From CAVSRC01 sp963798195 (GTDB lineage: Bacteria; Pseudomonadota; Alphaproteobacteria; Rhizobiales; Kaistiaceae), in NCBI GenBank assembly GCA_963798195.1, contig CAWCSF010000007.1:1-64000 (forward strand): 64,000 bases of DNA. The letters are read 5' to 3'. The notes under the pieces were generated by a model. That model worked only from the letters and a program-made list of their open reading frames with translations. It searched no databases and had not been told where the DNA came from. The translations under genes were made by a program, and so were the position numbers. This document shows positions 31,753 through 40,120 of this stretch, piece by piece; position 1 is the first letter of the stretch; each line of letters opens with the position of its first letter.

Positions 31753-32513
31753 GCGATTCCACGCGGTTCGGGATTAGCCGGCCGCGCCGCTTTCAACTCG
31801 TGGCACTGGTCGTGTTGTTTTCGGCCTGGGAACTGGCGTCCGCGACGGGCATCGTCTATCGCGGCGTAATTCCTTCATGGGTAACGATTGGAATAGCGCT
31901 TTGGCATTTGCTTCTGTCGCCCGCATTCTGGTTCAACCTTTCAGTCACGTTGAGTGAGATCGTGGCCGCGCTTATGTTGGGCAGCACGGCCGGAGCAATC
32001 GCCGGCCTGCTCGTGGGGTCGAGCCGCTTGACGGCCGCAACGGTGGAACCGATCGCAAATGCGCTTGTTGCGACGCCGAAGGTTGTGTTCCTGCCGCTGC
32101 TCTATCTCGTCTTCGGAATAGGGCCAGGGTCGAAAGTTGCCGTTGGCGCCCTGGGCGCTTTTTTTCCCATGCTCATCGGCGTGACGGTAGCAACCCTCCG
32201 AATCAGCCCGGTATGGATCAATGTCGGCCGGAGTTTCGGTCTCGGCAGGGTCAGGCTGGCGAGGATGATTTTGCTGCCGGCATTGATCGAGCCGATTCTG
32301 AATGGCTTGCGTATCGGCGCGGGCGTTGCGATCGGCGCGTGCATCATCGGTGAGACGCGCTTCTCCTATGCCGGTCTCGGCTTCATGGTTCTGGATGCGT
32401 TCAATCGCTCCCGCTTTCCGCAGTTCTACGCCATGCTGGTGATCGTCGTCGCGCTGGCAGTTGCGTTGAATGCCGTAATTGGCCGCGTCCATTTGCGATT
32501 TCGGGGGGCCTAG
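31734..32513 (+). CDS. ABC transporter permease, SsuC/TauC type (second)
   Basis: 259 aa. The start at ATG 31734 overlaps the previous gene by 19 bases. Six hydrophobic segments are visible, from FQLVALVVLFSAWELASATGI onward. The EAA-like segment LRISPVWINVGRSFGLGRVRLARMILLPALIEPIL parallels that of the first permease and suggests they arose by duplication. The last gene of the five-gene plus-strand transcript; a weak hairpin follows at 32568-32586 and the convergent PIG-L gene ends at 32627. Confidence 0.9.
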   Translation: MAVAELSDSTRFGISRPRRFQLVALVVLFSAWELASATGIVYRGVIPSWVTIGIALWHLLLSPAFWFNLSVTLSEIVAALMLGSTAGAIAGLLVGSSRLTAATVEPIANALVATPKVVFLPLLYLVFGIGPGSKVAVGALGAFFPMLIGVTVATLRISPVWINVGRSFGLGRVRLARMILLPALIEPILNGLRIGAGVAIGACIIGETRFSYAGLGFMVLDAFNRSRFPQFYAMLVIVVALAVALNAVIGRVHLRFRGA

Positions 32514-32567
32514 TCGTCCGACGGCTGCCGCCGGAGGTACGGCGACGCTCTGGGTACACGAAATCGC

Positions 32568-32586
32568 CAGTCGGCTTCTCCGACTG
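32568..32586. terminator. Hairpin between convergent operons
   Basis: CAGTCGG (32568-32574) and CCGACTG (32580-32586) form a 7-bp stem with a five-base loop between the second NitT/TauT permease and the PIG-L gene. There is no clear T-tract on the plus side; on the minus side GATTTCG follows. It may be a weak two-way terminator. Confidence 0.35.
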
Positions 32587-32626
32587 ACGGCCACTCCCGG
32601 ACAGGCCGTTGCGACTAATCAGTTGG

Positions 32627-33310
32627 TCATGCGCCGCGAGTCGGCTGGCCAAGAGGCGTGACATCGGGCGGCGGCGGGAGGAGGCCGCGGATATCTGCGA
32701 ACGGATAGCACGGCTCGAAGCGGAAGGCTTCGGCGAAGCCGGCCGGCGCGTTGCACTGAAGGGACCGGAAGCGGTTCCAGGTGTCGCACGCATCGACAAA
32801 ACGCTGCGGTCGCTGCGACGCATGCTTGCGGATGGCGGCGCGCTTGGTTTCGAAATGCGCGGTCACATCGACATAGAGCGTCGGCGCGAAACCATTTCCC
32901 ATCAGCGTATCGGCGAAGAGCACCGGCGCGCGGAAGCGCGCCGCATCCGCGACCAGCCGCGACAGCGCACGATGATCGGGATGATAGTCGTTCGGCGCGT
33001 GGGTGATGACGAGATCGGGCGCGAAGCGGACGATTTCGGCCTCCAGCAGCGCAGCTGCTGCGGTATCAACCGCAAGATCGCCATCGCGCCGGTCCATGAA
33101 CACCGGCTTCACGCCGATCAGGGCGGCAGCGGCCGTCGCTTCCTCGTGGCGCGTTCGGCTCAAGTCTTCCGGCCGTCCTGCCCCACCCTGCGAACCATCG
33201 GTGGCGATCAGCCAGCCAATCTCCGCGCCCCGCTTTTGTGCCGCGGCAAGCGTGCCGAAGAAGAAAATCTCGACATCATCGGGATGGGCGCCGCAGCCGA
33301 GGATGCGCAC
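32627..33310 (-). CDS. PIG-L family deacetylase
   Basis: 227 aa. The metal-binding AHPDD (residues 8-12) and the later HAPNDYHPDHRAL with the second His-x-x-His pair are complete, as in N-acetylglucosaminyl or LmbE-like deacetylases. There is no signal peptide. It is the last gene of the LacI-controlled sugar operon, seven bases after a GH63-like hydrolase, and probably deacetylates an N-acetylated sugar or glycoside brought in by the importer. The exact substrate is unknown. Confidence 0.9.
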   Translation of the reverse strand: MRILGCGAHPDDVEIFFFGTLAAAQKRGAEIGWLIATDGSQGGAGRPEDLSRTRHEEATAAAALIGVKPVFMDRRDGDLAVDTAAAALLEAEIVRFAPDLVITHAPNDYHPDHRALSRLVADAARFRAPVLFADTLMGNGFAPTLYVDVTAHFETKRAAIRKHASQRPQRFVDACDTWNRFRSLQCNAPAGFAEAFRFEPCYPFADIRGLLPPPPDVTPLGQPTRGA

Positions 33311-33317
33311 GTGACCG

Positions 33318-34601
33318 TCAACCCGCCGCCGCGTGCGGCAACAGTTCCATCACCATGGCCGCGGTCCAGGTGAAATGCTTGCCCCCGAGCGCGGCGCCGT
33401 CGCGCGGATCGTAATATTCGGCGAAGCCGCTTGTGTGGATGAGGCCGAGGCTATCCTTCGCAATCTCGTTGGCGGCGTCGTGGCGGCCGCTGCGGCGCAG
33501 GCCATCGGCGAGCATGAAGTTGACGATCAGCCAGCACGGCCCGCGCCAATAGCGCCGCGGCTCGAAACGCGGATCCTCCGGATCGTGGGAGGCCACGCCG
33601 AAGCCGACATGGCTGCGCCAGCGGCGGATGGTGGCGATGAGGGTATCGGTGTCGCCGAGGCCGGCGAAGAGCGGCAGCAGGCCGCCGATCGAGTGGCTGT
33701 CGACCCGCGCGCCGGCGACACGATCGAAGCAGACGAACTGGCCGGCGGCGTCGTTCCACAGGAGCGGGAAGGCGGCGCGCGCCTTCGCCACGCGTGCCGT
33801 GGCGGCAGCGGCAATGTCCGACAGGCCGATCTCCTCGCACAGCGCCGCCAGCGCCTCGTCGGAGCGCATGAGGATGGCGTTGAAGCCCGGATCGACGACC
33901 TGGAACGGCGAAGCGTCATGCAGCCTGGCGTTATCCCACTTCAGCGAGCGGAAATGGCCGACCAGCCACATGTAGCGATCGTATTCCGCCTGGGTCGGCC
34001 GCTCGGCAGCATTGACGTGCTGGGTGTCGCGGCGGCGATAGGGTTGGACGCCCTCGGTCGGCACGTTCTTCAGCGGCGCGTCCCAATCGATCGAGTTGTC
34101 GCGGCCAGCCTCCCACGGATGGAGGATGGCGACGAGGCCGGTCCCTTGCGGATCGCGGTTCGCGTAGAACCAGCGGTGCCACGCATCGGCCTTTGGCGCG
34201 AGCTTCAGCGCCATCTCGCGGGCGAGCGCCTTGTCGCGCGCCTCGGCATGGAGCCGCTGAAGCACGAAGGCGAGCACCGGCGGCTGCGTGATGCCGGAGG
34301 TCGGCGTCGGCCGGTCCGTGCCCCACTCGCCGGGGCCGGGGAAATAGCCCTCGTCCACCTCGTGGAAGACGATGTGCGGGACCATGCCGTCCGGCCACTG
34401 GTTGGCGAGCAGCGTCTCGATCTCGGTCCACGCGCGGCGCTCGTCGAAATGGCGCTGGCCGAGTGCGGTGAGGCACGAATCCCAGTTCCACTGGAAGGGA
34501 TAGAGCCCCTTGGTCGGCACCGTGTACGTGCCACGATCGTTGTCGCGGAGGATCGCCACGGCGCTGTCGAAAAGCGCCTTGTCACGGGGTTCGATTGTCA
34601 T
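33318..34601 (-). CDS. MGH1-like / GH63-type glycoside hydrolase (trehalase-like alpha/alpha-barrel)
   Basis: 427 aa, ATG 34601 overlapping the stop of the upstream ATPase gene (ATGA). An (alpha/alpha)6-barrel fits: YPFQWNWDSCLTALGQRHFD near 35-52, PHIVFHEVDEGYFPGP, SGITQPPVLAFVLQRL, a general-acid region EAGRDNSIDWD with Asp168, and near the end FAEYYDPRDGAALGGKHFTW with the expected base Glu. Family members hydrolyse mannosylglycerate, glucosylglycerate or other alpha-glucosides. No signal peptide, so it acts in the cytoplasm on an imported sugar. In the operon it precedes PIG-L. Confidence 0.82.
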   Translation of the reverse strand: MTIEPRDKALFDSAVAILRDNDRGTYTVPTKGLYPFQWNWDSCLTALGQRHFDERRAWTEIETLLANQWPDGMVPHIVFHEVDEGYFPGPGEWGTDRPTPTSGITQPPVLAFVLQRLHAEARDKALAREMALKLAPKADAWHRWFYANRDPQGTGLVAILHPWEAGRDNSIDWDAPLKNVPTEGVQPYRRRDTQHVNAAERPTQAEYDRYMWLVGHFRSLKWDNARLHDASPFQVVDPGFNAILMRSDEALAALCEEIGLSDIAAAATARVAKARAAFPLLWNDAAGQFVCFDRVAGARVDSHSIGGLLPLFAGLGDTDTLIATIRRWRSHVGFGVASHDPEDPRFEPRRYWRGPCWLIVNFMLADGLRRSGRHDAANEIAKDSLGLIHTSGFAEYYDPRDGAALGGKHFTWTAAMVMELLPHAAAG

Positions 34602-35663
34602 GAGGGTTGGCCAGTCTGCTTGTGGTCGATCGCCGCGCCGCTGCTGGTGTCGAACCAGCGAACGCGGCCGGCACGGGGCTGAAGGGTAAGCTTTTCGCCG
34701 GGGTTGATCCTGAGGTCGCTATCGAGGACGGCGCGGAAGAGCGTATCGGCGACGGTCATGGTGACGAGCTGGTGGGCGCCCAGCGGCTCGACAACGCGCA
34801 CGGTGCCGGAGAGGCCGCTGTCGGCGATGGCGAGATCCTCCGGACGAATCCCGAACTGGATCGCATCGCCGACGTCCGAGGGGCCTTCGACATCGATGCC
34901 GGCGACCTGCCATTGCCCGTTCTTCGCGGGCGGCGGGCAGGAAATTCATCGGCGGGCTGCCGATGAAGCCGCCGACGAAATCGGTCGCGGGGTCACGGTA
35001 GACGTCGATCGGCGAGGCGGCCTGTACGATGCGGCCCTTGTGCATGACCGCGATGCGATCGCCCAGGCTCATCGCTTCGACCTGATCGTGGGTGACGTAA
35101 ATCGTGGTGGTGCGGCTCTCCTGCAGCACGCCCTTGAGTTCGGCGCGCATCTCCAGCCGCAGCAGCGCGTCGAGGTTTGAAAGCGGTTCGTCCATCAGCA
35201 GCACCTCGGGCTCCATCGCGAGCGCCCGCGCCACGGCGACGCGCTGGCGCTGACCGCCGGAGAGCTGGCCGGAATAGCGGTTGAGCAACTGCTCTATGTG
35301 CATGAGCGAGGCGGAGCGCTTCACCCGGGTCTGGATGTCGGCCTCGGGCAGCTTCTTCATGCGGAGCCCGAAGGCGATGTTTTCGAATACCGTCAGGTGC
35401 GGGAAGACGGCGTAGTTCTGGAACACCATGGCAATACCGCGGGAGCGTGGCGGCAGGTCATTGACGCGCTTGCCGCCTATGCGAATCTCGCCCTCGCTGA
35501 CGCTGTCCAGCCCGGCGATGAGGCGGAGCAGTGTGGTCTTGCCGCAGCCGGACGCGCCGAGCAACACGAGGAACTCGCGGTCGGCGACGTCGAGATCGAT
35601 GTCAACCAGCGCCGGCACCGCGCCGAAGCGCTTGGCGACATCCCGGACCTCGATATTTGCCAT
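34598..35663 (-). pseudogene. Sugar ABC transporter ATP-binding protein (MalK/UgpC type), frameshifted
   Basis: The N-terminal ATPase domain is intact (from ATG 35663, with GGGAG before it): Walker A GASGCGKTT, Q-loop VFQNYAVFPHLT, LSGGQRQRVAVARAL, LLMDEPLSNLD, VTHDQVEAM. Near 34935-34950 the frame changes: the first frame turns into an Arg-rich tail after NFLPA, while the next frame continues as the proper C-terminal TOBE-like domain (GNGQWQVAGIDVEGP, FGIRPEDLAI, VRVVEPLGAHQLVT, WFDTSSG) and stops at 34598 in an ATGA overlap with the hydrolase start. The total of 1066 bases is one more than 355 codons. Sequencing error or recent mutation are both possible. Confidence 0.8.
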
Positions 35664-35678
35664 CGGAGTCTCCCGTCG

Positions 35679-36521
35679 TCAGCGGTTGGCGATGCCCCAG
35701 AGGGCGAAAAGGTACTTGCGCACGAGGAACAGGAAAATGAGCGCGGGCAGGACCAGCGCGGCGCCGCCGGCGAATTTCAGCGGCAGCGGCGAATAATCGA
35801 GGCTGGTCAACAGGAAGGCGGTCAGCGTGCGGTTGCGGATGGTAAGCACGGCGGCGGCGAACACCTCGTTCCAGGAGGTGACGAAGGCGAACACGCCGGA
35901 GGCGGCGATACCGGGCAGCGCCAGCGGCATGACCACCTTGCGGAACGCCTGGAAGCGCGTGCAGCCGAGGGTGAAGGCTGCCTCCTCCAGCTCGAAGGGG
36001 ATACTCATGAAGAGCGAGAAGGTGATGAGGATGGAGAACGGCAGCGCCAGCGTCGTGTGGACGAGCGCCAGGCCGATGCGGCTGTCGTCGAGGCCGGTGC
36101 GGATGAACAGTACCGCCAGCGGAAGGGCGAGCAGCGGCAGGGGAAAGGCGCGCGTCATCAAGACGAGCAGGCGGAAGGATTCCTTGCCGCGGAAGCGGAA
36201 ACGGGCCAGCGCATAGCCGGCCGGCGCGCCGAAGCCGATCGCCAGAACCGTCGTCAGCAGCGCGACGATGACGGAATTCATCAGTGCCGAGGCGACGCCG
36301 CGGAAATGGATGAAGAAGCTGAGGCTGCCGAAATCGAAGGACGGATAGAACTGCTTCGGCCAGCCGTTCACCTCGGCCGGCGCGCTCAGCGCATTGACGA
36401 GGATGAGGTAGATCGGCACCAGCACCCAAAGGCAGAGCAGGGTGATTGCGCCAACCGTGAGCCAGCGTCCGGCGCTGACGGTGTCGGATTTGGCCGGAAC
36501 GGCGTCGGCGACGGCGGTCAT
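35679..36521 (-). CDS. Sugar ABC transporter permease (MalG type)
   Basis: 280 aa with six hydrophobic segments. LTVGAITLLCLWVLVPIYLILVNAL at the N-terminus, AGYALARFRFRGKESF, EAA motif EAAFTLGCTRFQAFRKVVMPLALPGIAASG and C-terminal LVRKYLFALWGIANR are typical of the MalG/UgpE family. Its ATG overlaps the stop of the upstream MalF-type gene (ATGA), and the frameshifted ATPase gene starts 15 bases after its stop. Confidence 0.92.
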   Translation of the reverse strand: MTAVADAVPAKSDTVSAGRWLTVGAITLLCLWVLVPIYLILVNALSAPAEVNGWPKQFYPSFDFGSLSFFIHFRGVASALMNSVIVALLTTVLAIGFGAPAGYALARFRFRGKESFRLLVLMTRAFPLPLLALPLAVLFIRTGLDDSRIGLALVHTTLALPFSILITFSLFMSIPFELEEAAFTLGCTRFQAFRKVVMPLALPGIAASGVFAFVTSWNEVFAAAVLTIRNRTLTAFLLTSLDYSPLPLKFAGGAALVLPALIFLFLVRKYLFALWGIANR

Positions 36522-37363
36522 ACGCGCGCCTCGTCACGGGTTCTGAGCGCGAAGATATAGAAGAGCGTGAAGCCGACCGAGATCGCCAGGATGACGAAGG
36601 CGAGCGCCGCGGCGACGCTGCGATCCTGCAAGGCGAACTGCCACTCGAACGTCTGGCCCATGAGCACCGGCAGGTTGGTGCCGGCGAGCGCCGCGACTAC
36701 GGCGAAGACCTCGAAGGCGAGGATGGTGCGCAGGATCAGCGCGGTTTGCAGGCTGGGCTTGAGCAGAGGGAGCGTGACCTTGACGAAGCGCTTCCACGGC
36801 CCGGCGCCGAAGACCTCGGCCGCCTCGTAGTACTCCTTGGGGATCAGCCCCATGCCGGCGACAAGGATGACCATGACGATGGCGGTCGAGCGCCAGATTT
36901 CCGCAAGGACGACGGCGACGAACAGGGTCACGGTGTTCTGGTAGCCGAGCCAGGTGACCGGCTGCGCGATGAAGCCGAGGCTCTGGAGCATGCTGTTGAG
37001 AAAGCCGTTCTTCTCGAAGATCGCCAGCCACACCAGGCCGGCGGCGAGATCGGAAATGCCGAGCGGAATGGTCCAGATGTAGAGGATGACGTCGCGGCCG
37101 GCGCCCATGCGCGTCACCAGCGAGGCCATGGACAACGCGACCACCATCTGCAGCGGCACGATCACCAGCGCCAGCAGCAATGTATTGCGTAGCGACGGAA
37201 TGAACTTCCAGTCGGCCGCCATGGTGCGGAAGTGTTCCAGCGTCGGCGAGCCGTTCTGCGTGAACGCCTCGATCGCGACCTGGATGAAAGGCCAAACGAA
37301 AAAGGCCGCGAGAAAGAGCGTCGCGGGAAGCAGCAGCAGATAGGGCAGGGTGCGCGATTGCAT
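36518..37363 (-). CDS. Sugar ABC transporter permease (MalF type)
   Basis: 281 aa with six hydrophobic segments. Opening LPYLLLLPATLFLAAFFVWPFIQVAIEAF, middle AAGLVWLAIFEKNGFLNSML, and EAA motif YEAAEVFGAGPWKRFVKVTLPLLKPSLQTALILR fit the MalF/UgpA family. The gene follows the binding-protein gene after 63 bases that hold a large hairpin (37380-37413). It makes the membrane channel together with the MalG-type protein. Confidence 0.92.
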   Translation of the reverse strand: MQSRTLPYLLLLPATLFLAAFFVWPFIQVAIEAFTQNGSPTLEHFRTMAADWKFIPSLRNTLLLALVIVPLQMVVALSMASLVTRMGAGRDVILYIWTIPLGISDLAAGLVWLAIFEKNGFLNSMLQSLGFIAQPVTWLGYQNTVTLFVAVVLAEIWRSTAIVMVILVAGMGLIPKEYYEAAEVFGAGPWKRFVKVTLPLLKPSLQTALILRTILAFEVFAVVAALAGTNLPVLMGQTFEWQFALQDRSVAAALAFVILAISVGFTLFYIFALRTRDEARV

Positions 37364-37379
37364 CGGTTCGCCCGACTAT

Positions 37380-37413
37380 CCGCCGGCAACGCCCCGAGGG
37401 GCGCCGCCGGCGG
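37380..37413 (-). promoter_or_regulatory. Large intercistronic stem-loop after the sugar-binding protein gene
   Basis: CCGCCGGC plus CGCCCC pairs with GGGGCG plus GCCGGCGG, separated by an internal AA/CC loop, with a small apical loop (GA, or CGAG if the closing pair opens). It lies between the binding-protein gene and the permeases, where such stem-loops often protect or partially terminate the transcript so that more binding protein than permease is made, as in malE-malF. No T-tract follows, so it does not look like a full terminator. Confidence 0.6.
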
Positions 37414-37426
37414 CCGGGAGGAAGCC

Positions 37427-38710
37427 CTAGTTAACCGGGCAAGGTCCGTCGGACTTGGCGTCCGGGGCCCAGCACGGCGCATTCGACTCCTTCATGATGC
37501 CGGCGAGGATTTCCGCCTGCTGGTCGAGCACCTGCTTGATGTCGGCGTTGTTCAGCACGATCTGCTGGAATGCGTCCACGTAGACCTTGTTGAACTTGCC
37601 GCCGTTGGCGCCGAGGCCGATCGGAAGCAGGCCGGGATTGGCGTCCTTCGAGCCGGACTGCGCCGCGACAGCCGCGCCCTCGGCCCGCACCGAAGCGGGC
37701 ATGTCGGCCGGCAGGTCGGCCTTGACCACCGGGAAGAAGCCGTTGGCCTTCAGCATGGCGACCTGGGTATCCGGCTGAAGCATGTAGGTGATGAGCTTCT
37801 TTGCTGCATCCATATCTGGCGCCGTCTTCGGGATGCCAAGACCTGCGACGACCGGCATGAAGCCGCGGCCGGCGGGACCGGCAGGCGCCGGAAATGCGAC
37901 GAAATCATCCGGCTTCTGGTTGAACGCGTCGGCAAGGCGCGCCGTATGATCCCACGCCACCCAGACTTCCTCGCTCAGCAACTGCTCCTGCATGAAGCCG
38001 TAGTTGGTCGAGGCCGGGCTGGTGTACTTCCACAACTCCTTGATCTTCTCCCACATGGCGACCGCTTCCGGCGAACGGAACTTGGTCACCTCGGACGAGG
38101 TGAACGACGGGTAGGCGTAGCCCTGGAAGAAGCGATGGATCAGCCCCTTCGGACCGGCCGGAATGCCGAACTTCGGCGAGCCGGTCTTCTCGGCCATGGT
38201 CTTCGCCCACGCGATGAGCTGGTCGTAGGTGAGCGCATTGATGTCGGCGCCCGCCGGCAGGAACTCCAGCGCCTTTTTGTTGGCGGCCATGATGTAGGTC
38301 GCCTGCATCCACGGGATGTACTTCTGCTCGCCCGTGCCAAGCTTGCCGAGACCGAGGTAGGTCTCGTTGACGCCGACGCTCATCAAGGATTTGGCCAGGT
38401 CGGAGATATCGGCCACGGCATCCGGGAAGCCGGCAAAATCGCCGTGGAGACCGCCGATGACACCGATCTCACCCTTGCCGGCCTGGGCCTCCGCCTGGAT
38501 GCGGGTGACGAACGGACCCGGATCCTGCGGCTGAAAATCGACCTCGCCGCTGAAGCCGGAGAGCACGTTGTCGCGGATGCGCTGCTGCTCTTCGACCGGG
38601 GTTCCCTGGTCCGACCAGAACAGAACCGGTGCGGCGGATGCCGCCGTCGCCGAGGCGGTAGCCACGAGAATCGCGGCGCTGGCCAGTTTCAGTAGTCGTT
38701 TGCTGTTCAT
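37427..38710 (-). CDS. Sugar ABC transporter substrate-binding protein
   Basis: 427 aa. Signal peptide MNSKRLLKLASAAILVATAS..., cleavage near ASA-AP. The mature part has the SBP_bac_1 plan: VLFWSDQGTPVEEQQRI, GEIGVIGGLHGDFAGF, AWAKTMAEKTGSPKFGIPAG and LGIPKTAPDMDAAKKLITYML. It is the first gene of the importer, with a strong GGGAGG ribosome-binding site, and is preceded by an inverted repeat at 38738-38752 that may be an operator. The sugar is not predictable; the GH63-like and PIG-L genes suggest a substituted oligosaccharide or glycoside. Confidence 0.9.
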   Translation of the reverse strand: MNSKRLLKLASAAILVATASATAASAAPVLFWSDQGTPVEEQQRIRDNVLSGFSGEVDFQPQDPGPFVTRIQAEAQAGKGEIGVIGGLHGDFAGFPDAVADISDLAKSLMSVGVNETYLGLGKLGTGEQKYIPWMQATYIMAANKKALEFLPAGADINALTYDQLIAWAKTMAEKTGSPKFGIPAGPKGLIHRFFQGYAYPSFTSSEVTKFRSPEAVAMWEKIKELWKYTSPASTNYGFMQEQLLSEEVWVAWDHTARLADAFNQKPDDFVAFPAPAGPAGRGFMPVVAGLGIPKTAPDMDAAKKLITYMLQPDTQVAMLKANGFFPVVKADLPADMPASVRAEGAAVAAQSGSKDANPGLLPIGLGANGGKFNKVYVDAFQQIVLNNADIKQVLDQQAEILAGIMKESNAPCWAPDAKSDGPCPVN

Positions 38711-38737
38711 TGCTTCCTCCCTTGTTATCGGTGTTTG

Positions 38738-38752
38738 GACAAATGCTTTGTC
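38738..38752. promoter_or_regulatory. Candidate operator upstream of the sugar importer
   Basis: GACAAA (38738-38743) and TTTGTC (38747-38752) form an inverted repeat with a three-base centre in the 48-base gap between the LacI gene and the binding-protein gene. Its place in front of the importer makes it a likely operator, although it is not identical to the palindrome upstream of the lacI-like gene. Confidence 0.45.
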
Positions 38753-38758
38753 ATGCTT

Positions 38759-39796
38759 TTAGCGCGGCGCCGGACCGTGGCTGCCGCGCGCCACGAAGTC
38801 GGGTCTGATGAGACGCGACTGCACGGCGGCCGGCCCCTTCTCCAACAGGTCGATAATCATGTTGCCGACGATGCGGGCGCTCTCGCGCGTATGCTGGTCG
38901 AAGGTCGAGAGCGCCGGGTTGGCGTAGGCAGCGATCGGCACATTGTCGAAGCCGATGACCGAAAGCTCCTCCGGAACCGATATCGAGCGCTGGGCGGCGA
39001 TTTCGAGAACCGCCAGCGCCTGCGCGTCTGTGATGCCGAGGATCGCCGTCGGATGGTTGTCGCGGGACAGCATGCGGGCGGCGGCGGCGAGCGCGGCTGG
39101 CCGATCCGACATCGGTACCGTCTCGACGCAGTCATGCGCCAGCGTGAGGCCGAATTCGGCGAGCCCCTGCTCCAGCCCGCGGCGCCGCAGATGGGCGAAG
39201 GCGTAGGGCTCGTCGATGGTGATGAGCCCGAAGCGGCGATGGCCGAGTTCGGCCAGCATGCGCGCGGCTTCCAGAAATGCGGCCGTGCCGTCGGTATCGA
39301 AGGACGGGTGCGGCGGCATGTCGGTCAAAACGCGGCCGTGGGCGACCAACGGAAAGTTGTGGCGGGCGAGATAGCGGACGCGCTCGTCGTCGATGCGCGT
39401 GCGGTTCAGGATGACCGCGTCGGCACGATCGCCGGCGACGATGTGGCGTAGGACGTCCACCTCGGACTGGCCGGTCGTCGCGGTGGCGATGAAGAGGTCG
39501 CGGCCGTGCGCCACCAGGGTTTCGCTCAGCCCGGCGATGAATTCGCCCAGGAAGGCATCCATCATGTTGCCGTCGCGCAGCGGCAGCACCATGCCGATGA
39601 AATCCGTCCGGCCCGAGACCAGCATCCGGCCGATCCGGCTCGGCACGTAGCCCCGCGCTTCGGCCGCCTCGGCGACGCGCGCCCGGGTGGCCGCGCTGAC
39701 ATCGGAATAGCCGGCAAGCGCCCGGGAAACGGTCGTGATCGACACGCCGAGCTCGCTCGCGAGTTCTCTCAAACGCGTCTGGCGCCGAACGCTCAC
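38759..39796 (-). CDS. LacI-family transcriptional regulator
   Basis: 345 aa from GTG 39796, preceded at good spacing by GGGAGGAAGG; the open frame reaches 39880 but would put 28 odd residues before the helix-turn-helix. The N-terminus RLRELASELGVSITTVSRALAGYSDVSAATRARV is the LacI helix-turn-helix plus hinge, and the rest is a sugar-binding periplasmic-type domain (DFIGMVLPLRDGNMMD, LVAHGRVL, HRRFGLITID, LSVIGFDNVPIA, LSTFDQHTRE). It is the first gene of the sugar operon and most likely represses it. Its own palindrome lies at 39825-39840. Confidence 0.9.
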   Translation of the reverse strand: MSVRRQTRLRELASELGVSITTVSRALAGYSDVSAATRARVAEAAEARGYVPSRIGRMLVSGRTDFIGMVLPLRDGNMMDAFLGEFIAGLSETLVAHGRDLFIATATTGQSEVDVLRHIVAGDRADAVILNRTRIDDERVRYLARHNFPLVAHGRVLTDMPPHPSFDTDGTAAFLEAARMLAELGHRRFGLITIDEPYAFAHLRRRGLEQGLAEFGLTLAHDCVETVPMSDRPAALAAAARMLSRDNHPTAILGITDAQALAVLEIAAQRSISVPEELSVIGFDNVPIAAYANPALSTFDQHTRESARIVGNMIIDLLEKGPAAVQSRLIRPDFVARGSHGPAPR

Positions 39797-39824
39797 AGCC
39801 GGCCTTCCTCCCTCAGTCGGCCTT

Positions 39825-39840
39825 TCCAAAACGTTTTGGA
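39825..39840. promoter_or_regulatory. LacI-type operator palindrome
   Basis: TCCAAAACGTTTTGGA, a perfect 16-base palindrome with the central CG typical of LacI/GalR operators. It lies 29-44 bases upstream of the GTG start of the lacI-like gene. It is the likely site of autoregulation or of joint control with the importer operon. Confidence 0.75.
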
Positions 39841-40120
39841 TTGGAACCGAACGGCGGCTGAGAGTCAAATCGACATGCACCCGGTCGACGCGAAATCCGG
39901 TCGGAGAGCAGCGAGACGCATCGCTCGGCCCGGCCTGTCGGAAAGGATATGTTCCGTCTGTTAGGTCGATCTGCAGTCAACCCGGCGGGTTAGCCGGATG
40001 ACGTGCGAAACCCGCACGCGTGCCCCCCGCGACCCAGGCGCCGTTGGTGGGGTGCCCGATGTGTAGGTCATCAAACCCATGACCGACACCGCTGACGCGT
40101 TTGAGGCAGAGGGCCAGCTT
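39841..40120. other. Intergenic region upstream of the LacI gene
   Basis: 280 bases between the operator and the stop of the minus-strand GlxA-type gene. It holds CGTGCGAAACCCGCACG (40014-40030), a 6-bp stem hairpin without a T-tract that could terminate the GlxA-type transcript, and otherwise nothing convincing. A plus-strand open frame from 40079 is only the antisense of the regulator gene. Confidence 0.45.

Noticed and set aside
33333..34682. Plus-strand open frame of 449 codons
   Set aside because: Antisense to the GH63-like gene; low-complexity acidic and basic runs.
35298..36560. Plus-strand open frame of 420 codons
   Set aside because: Antisense to the sugar importer genes; its Glu/Gly/Arg/Gln-rich composition is typical of shadow frames in GC-rich DNA.
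37232..38695. Plus-strand open frame of 487 codons
   Set aside because: Antisense to the well-supported sugar-binding protein gene and its neighbour.
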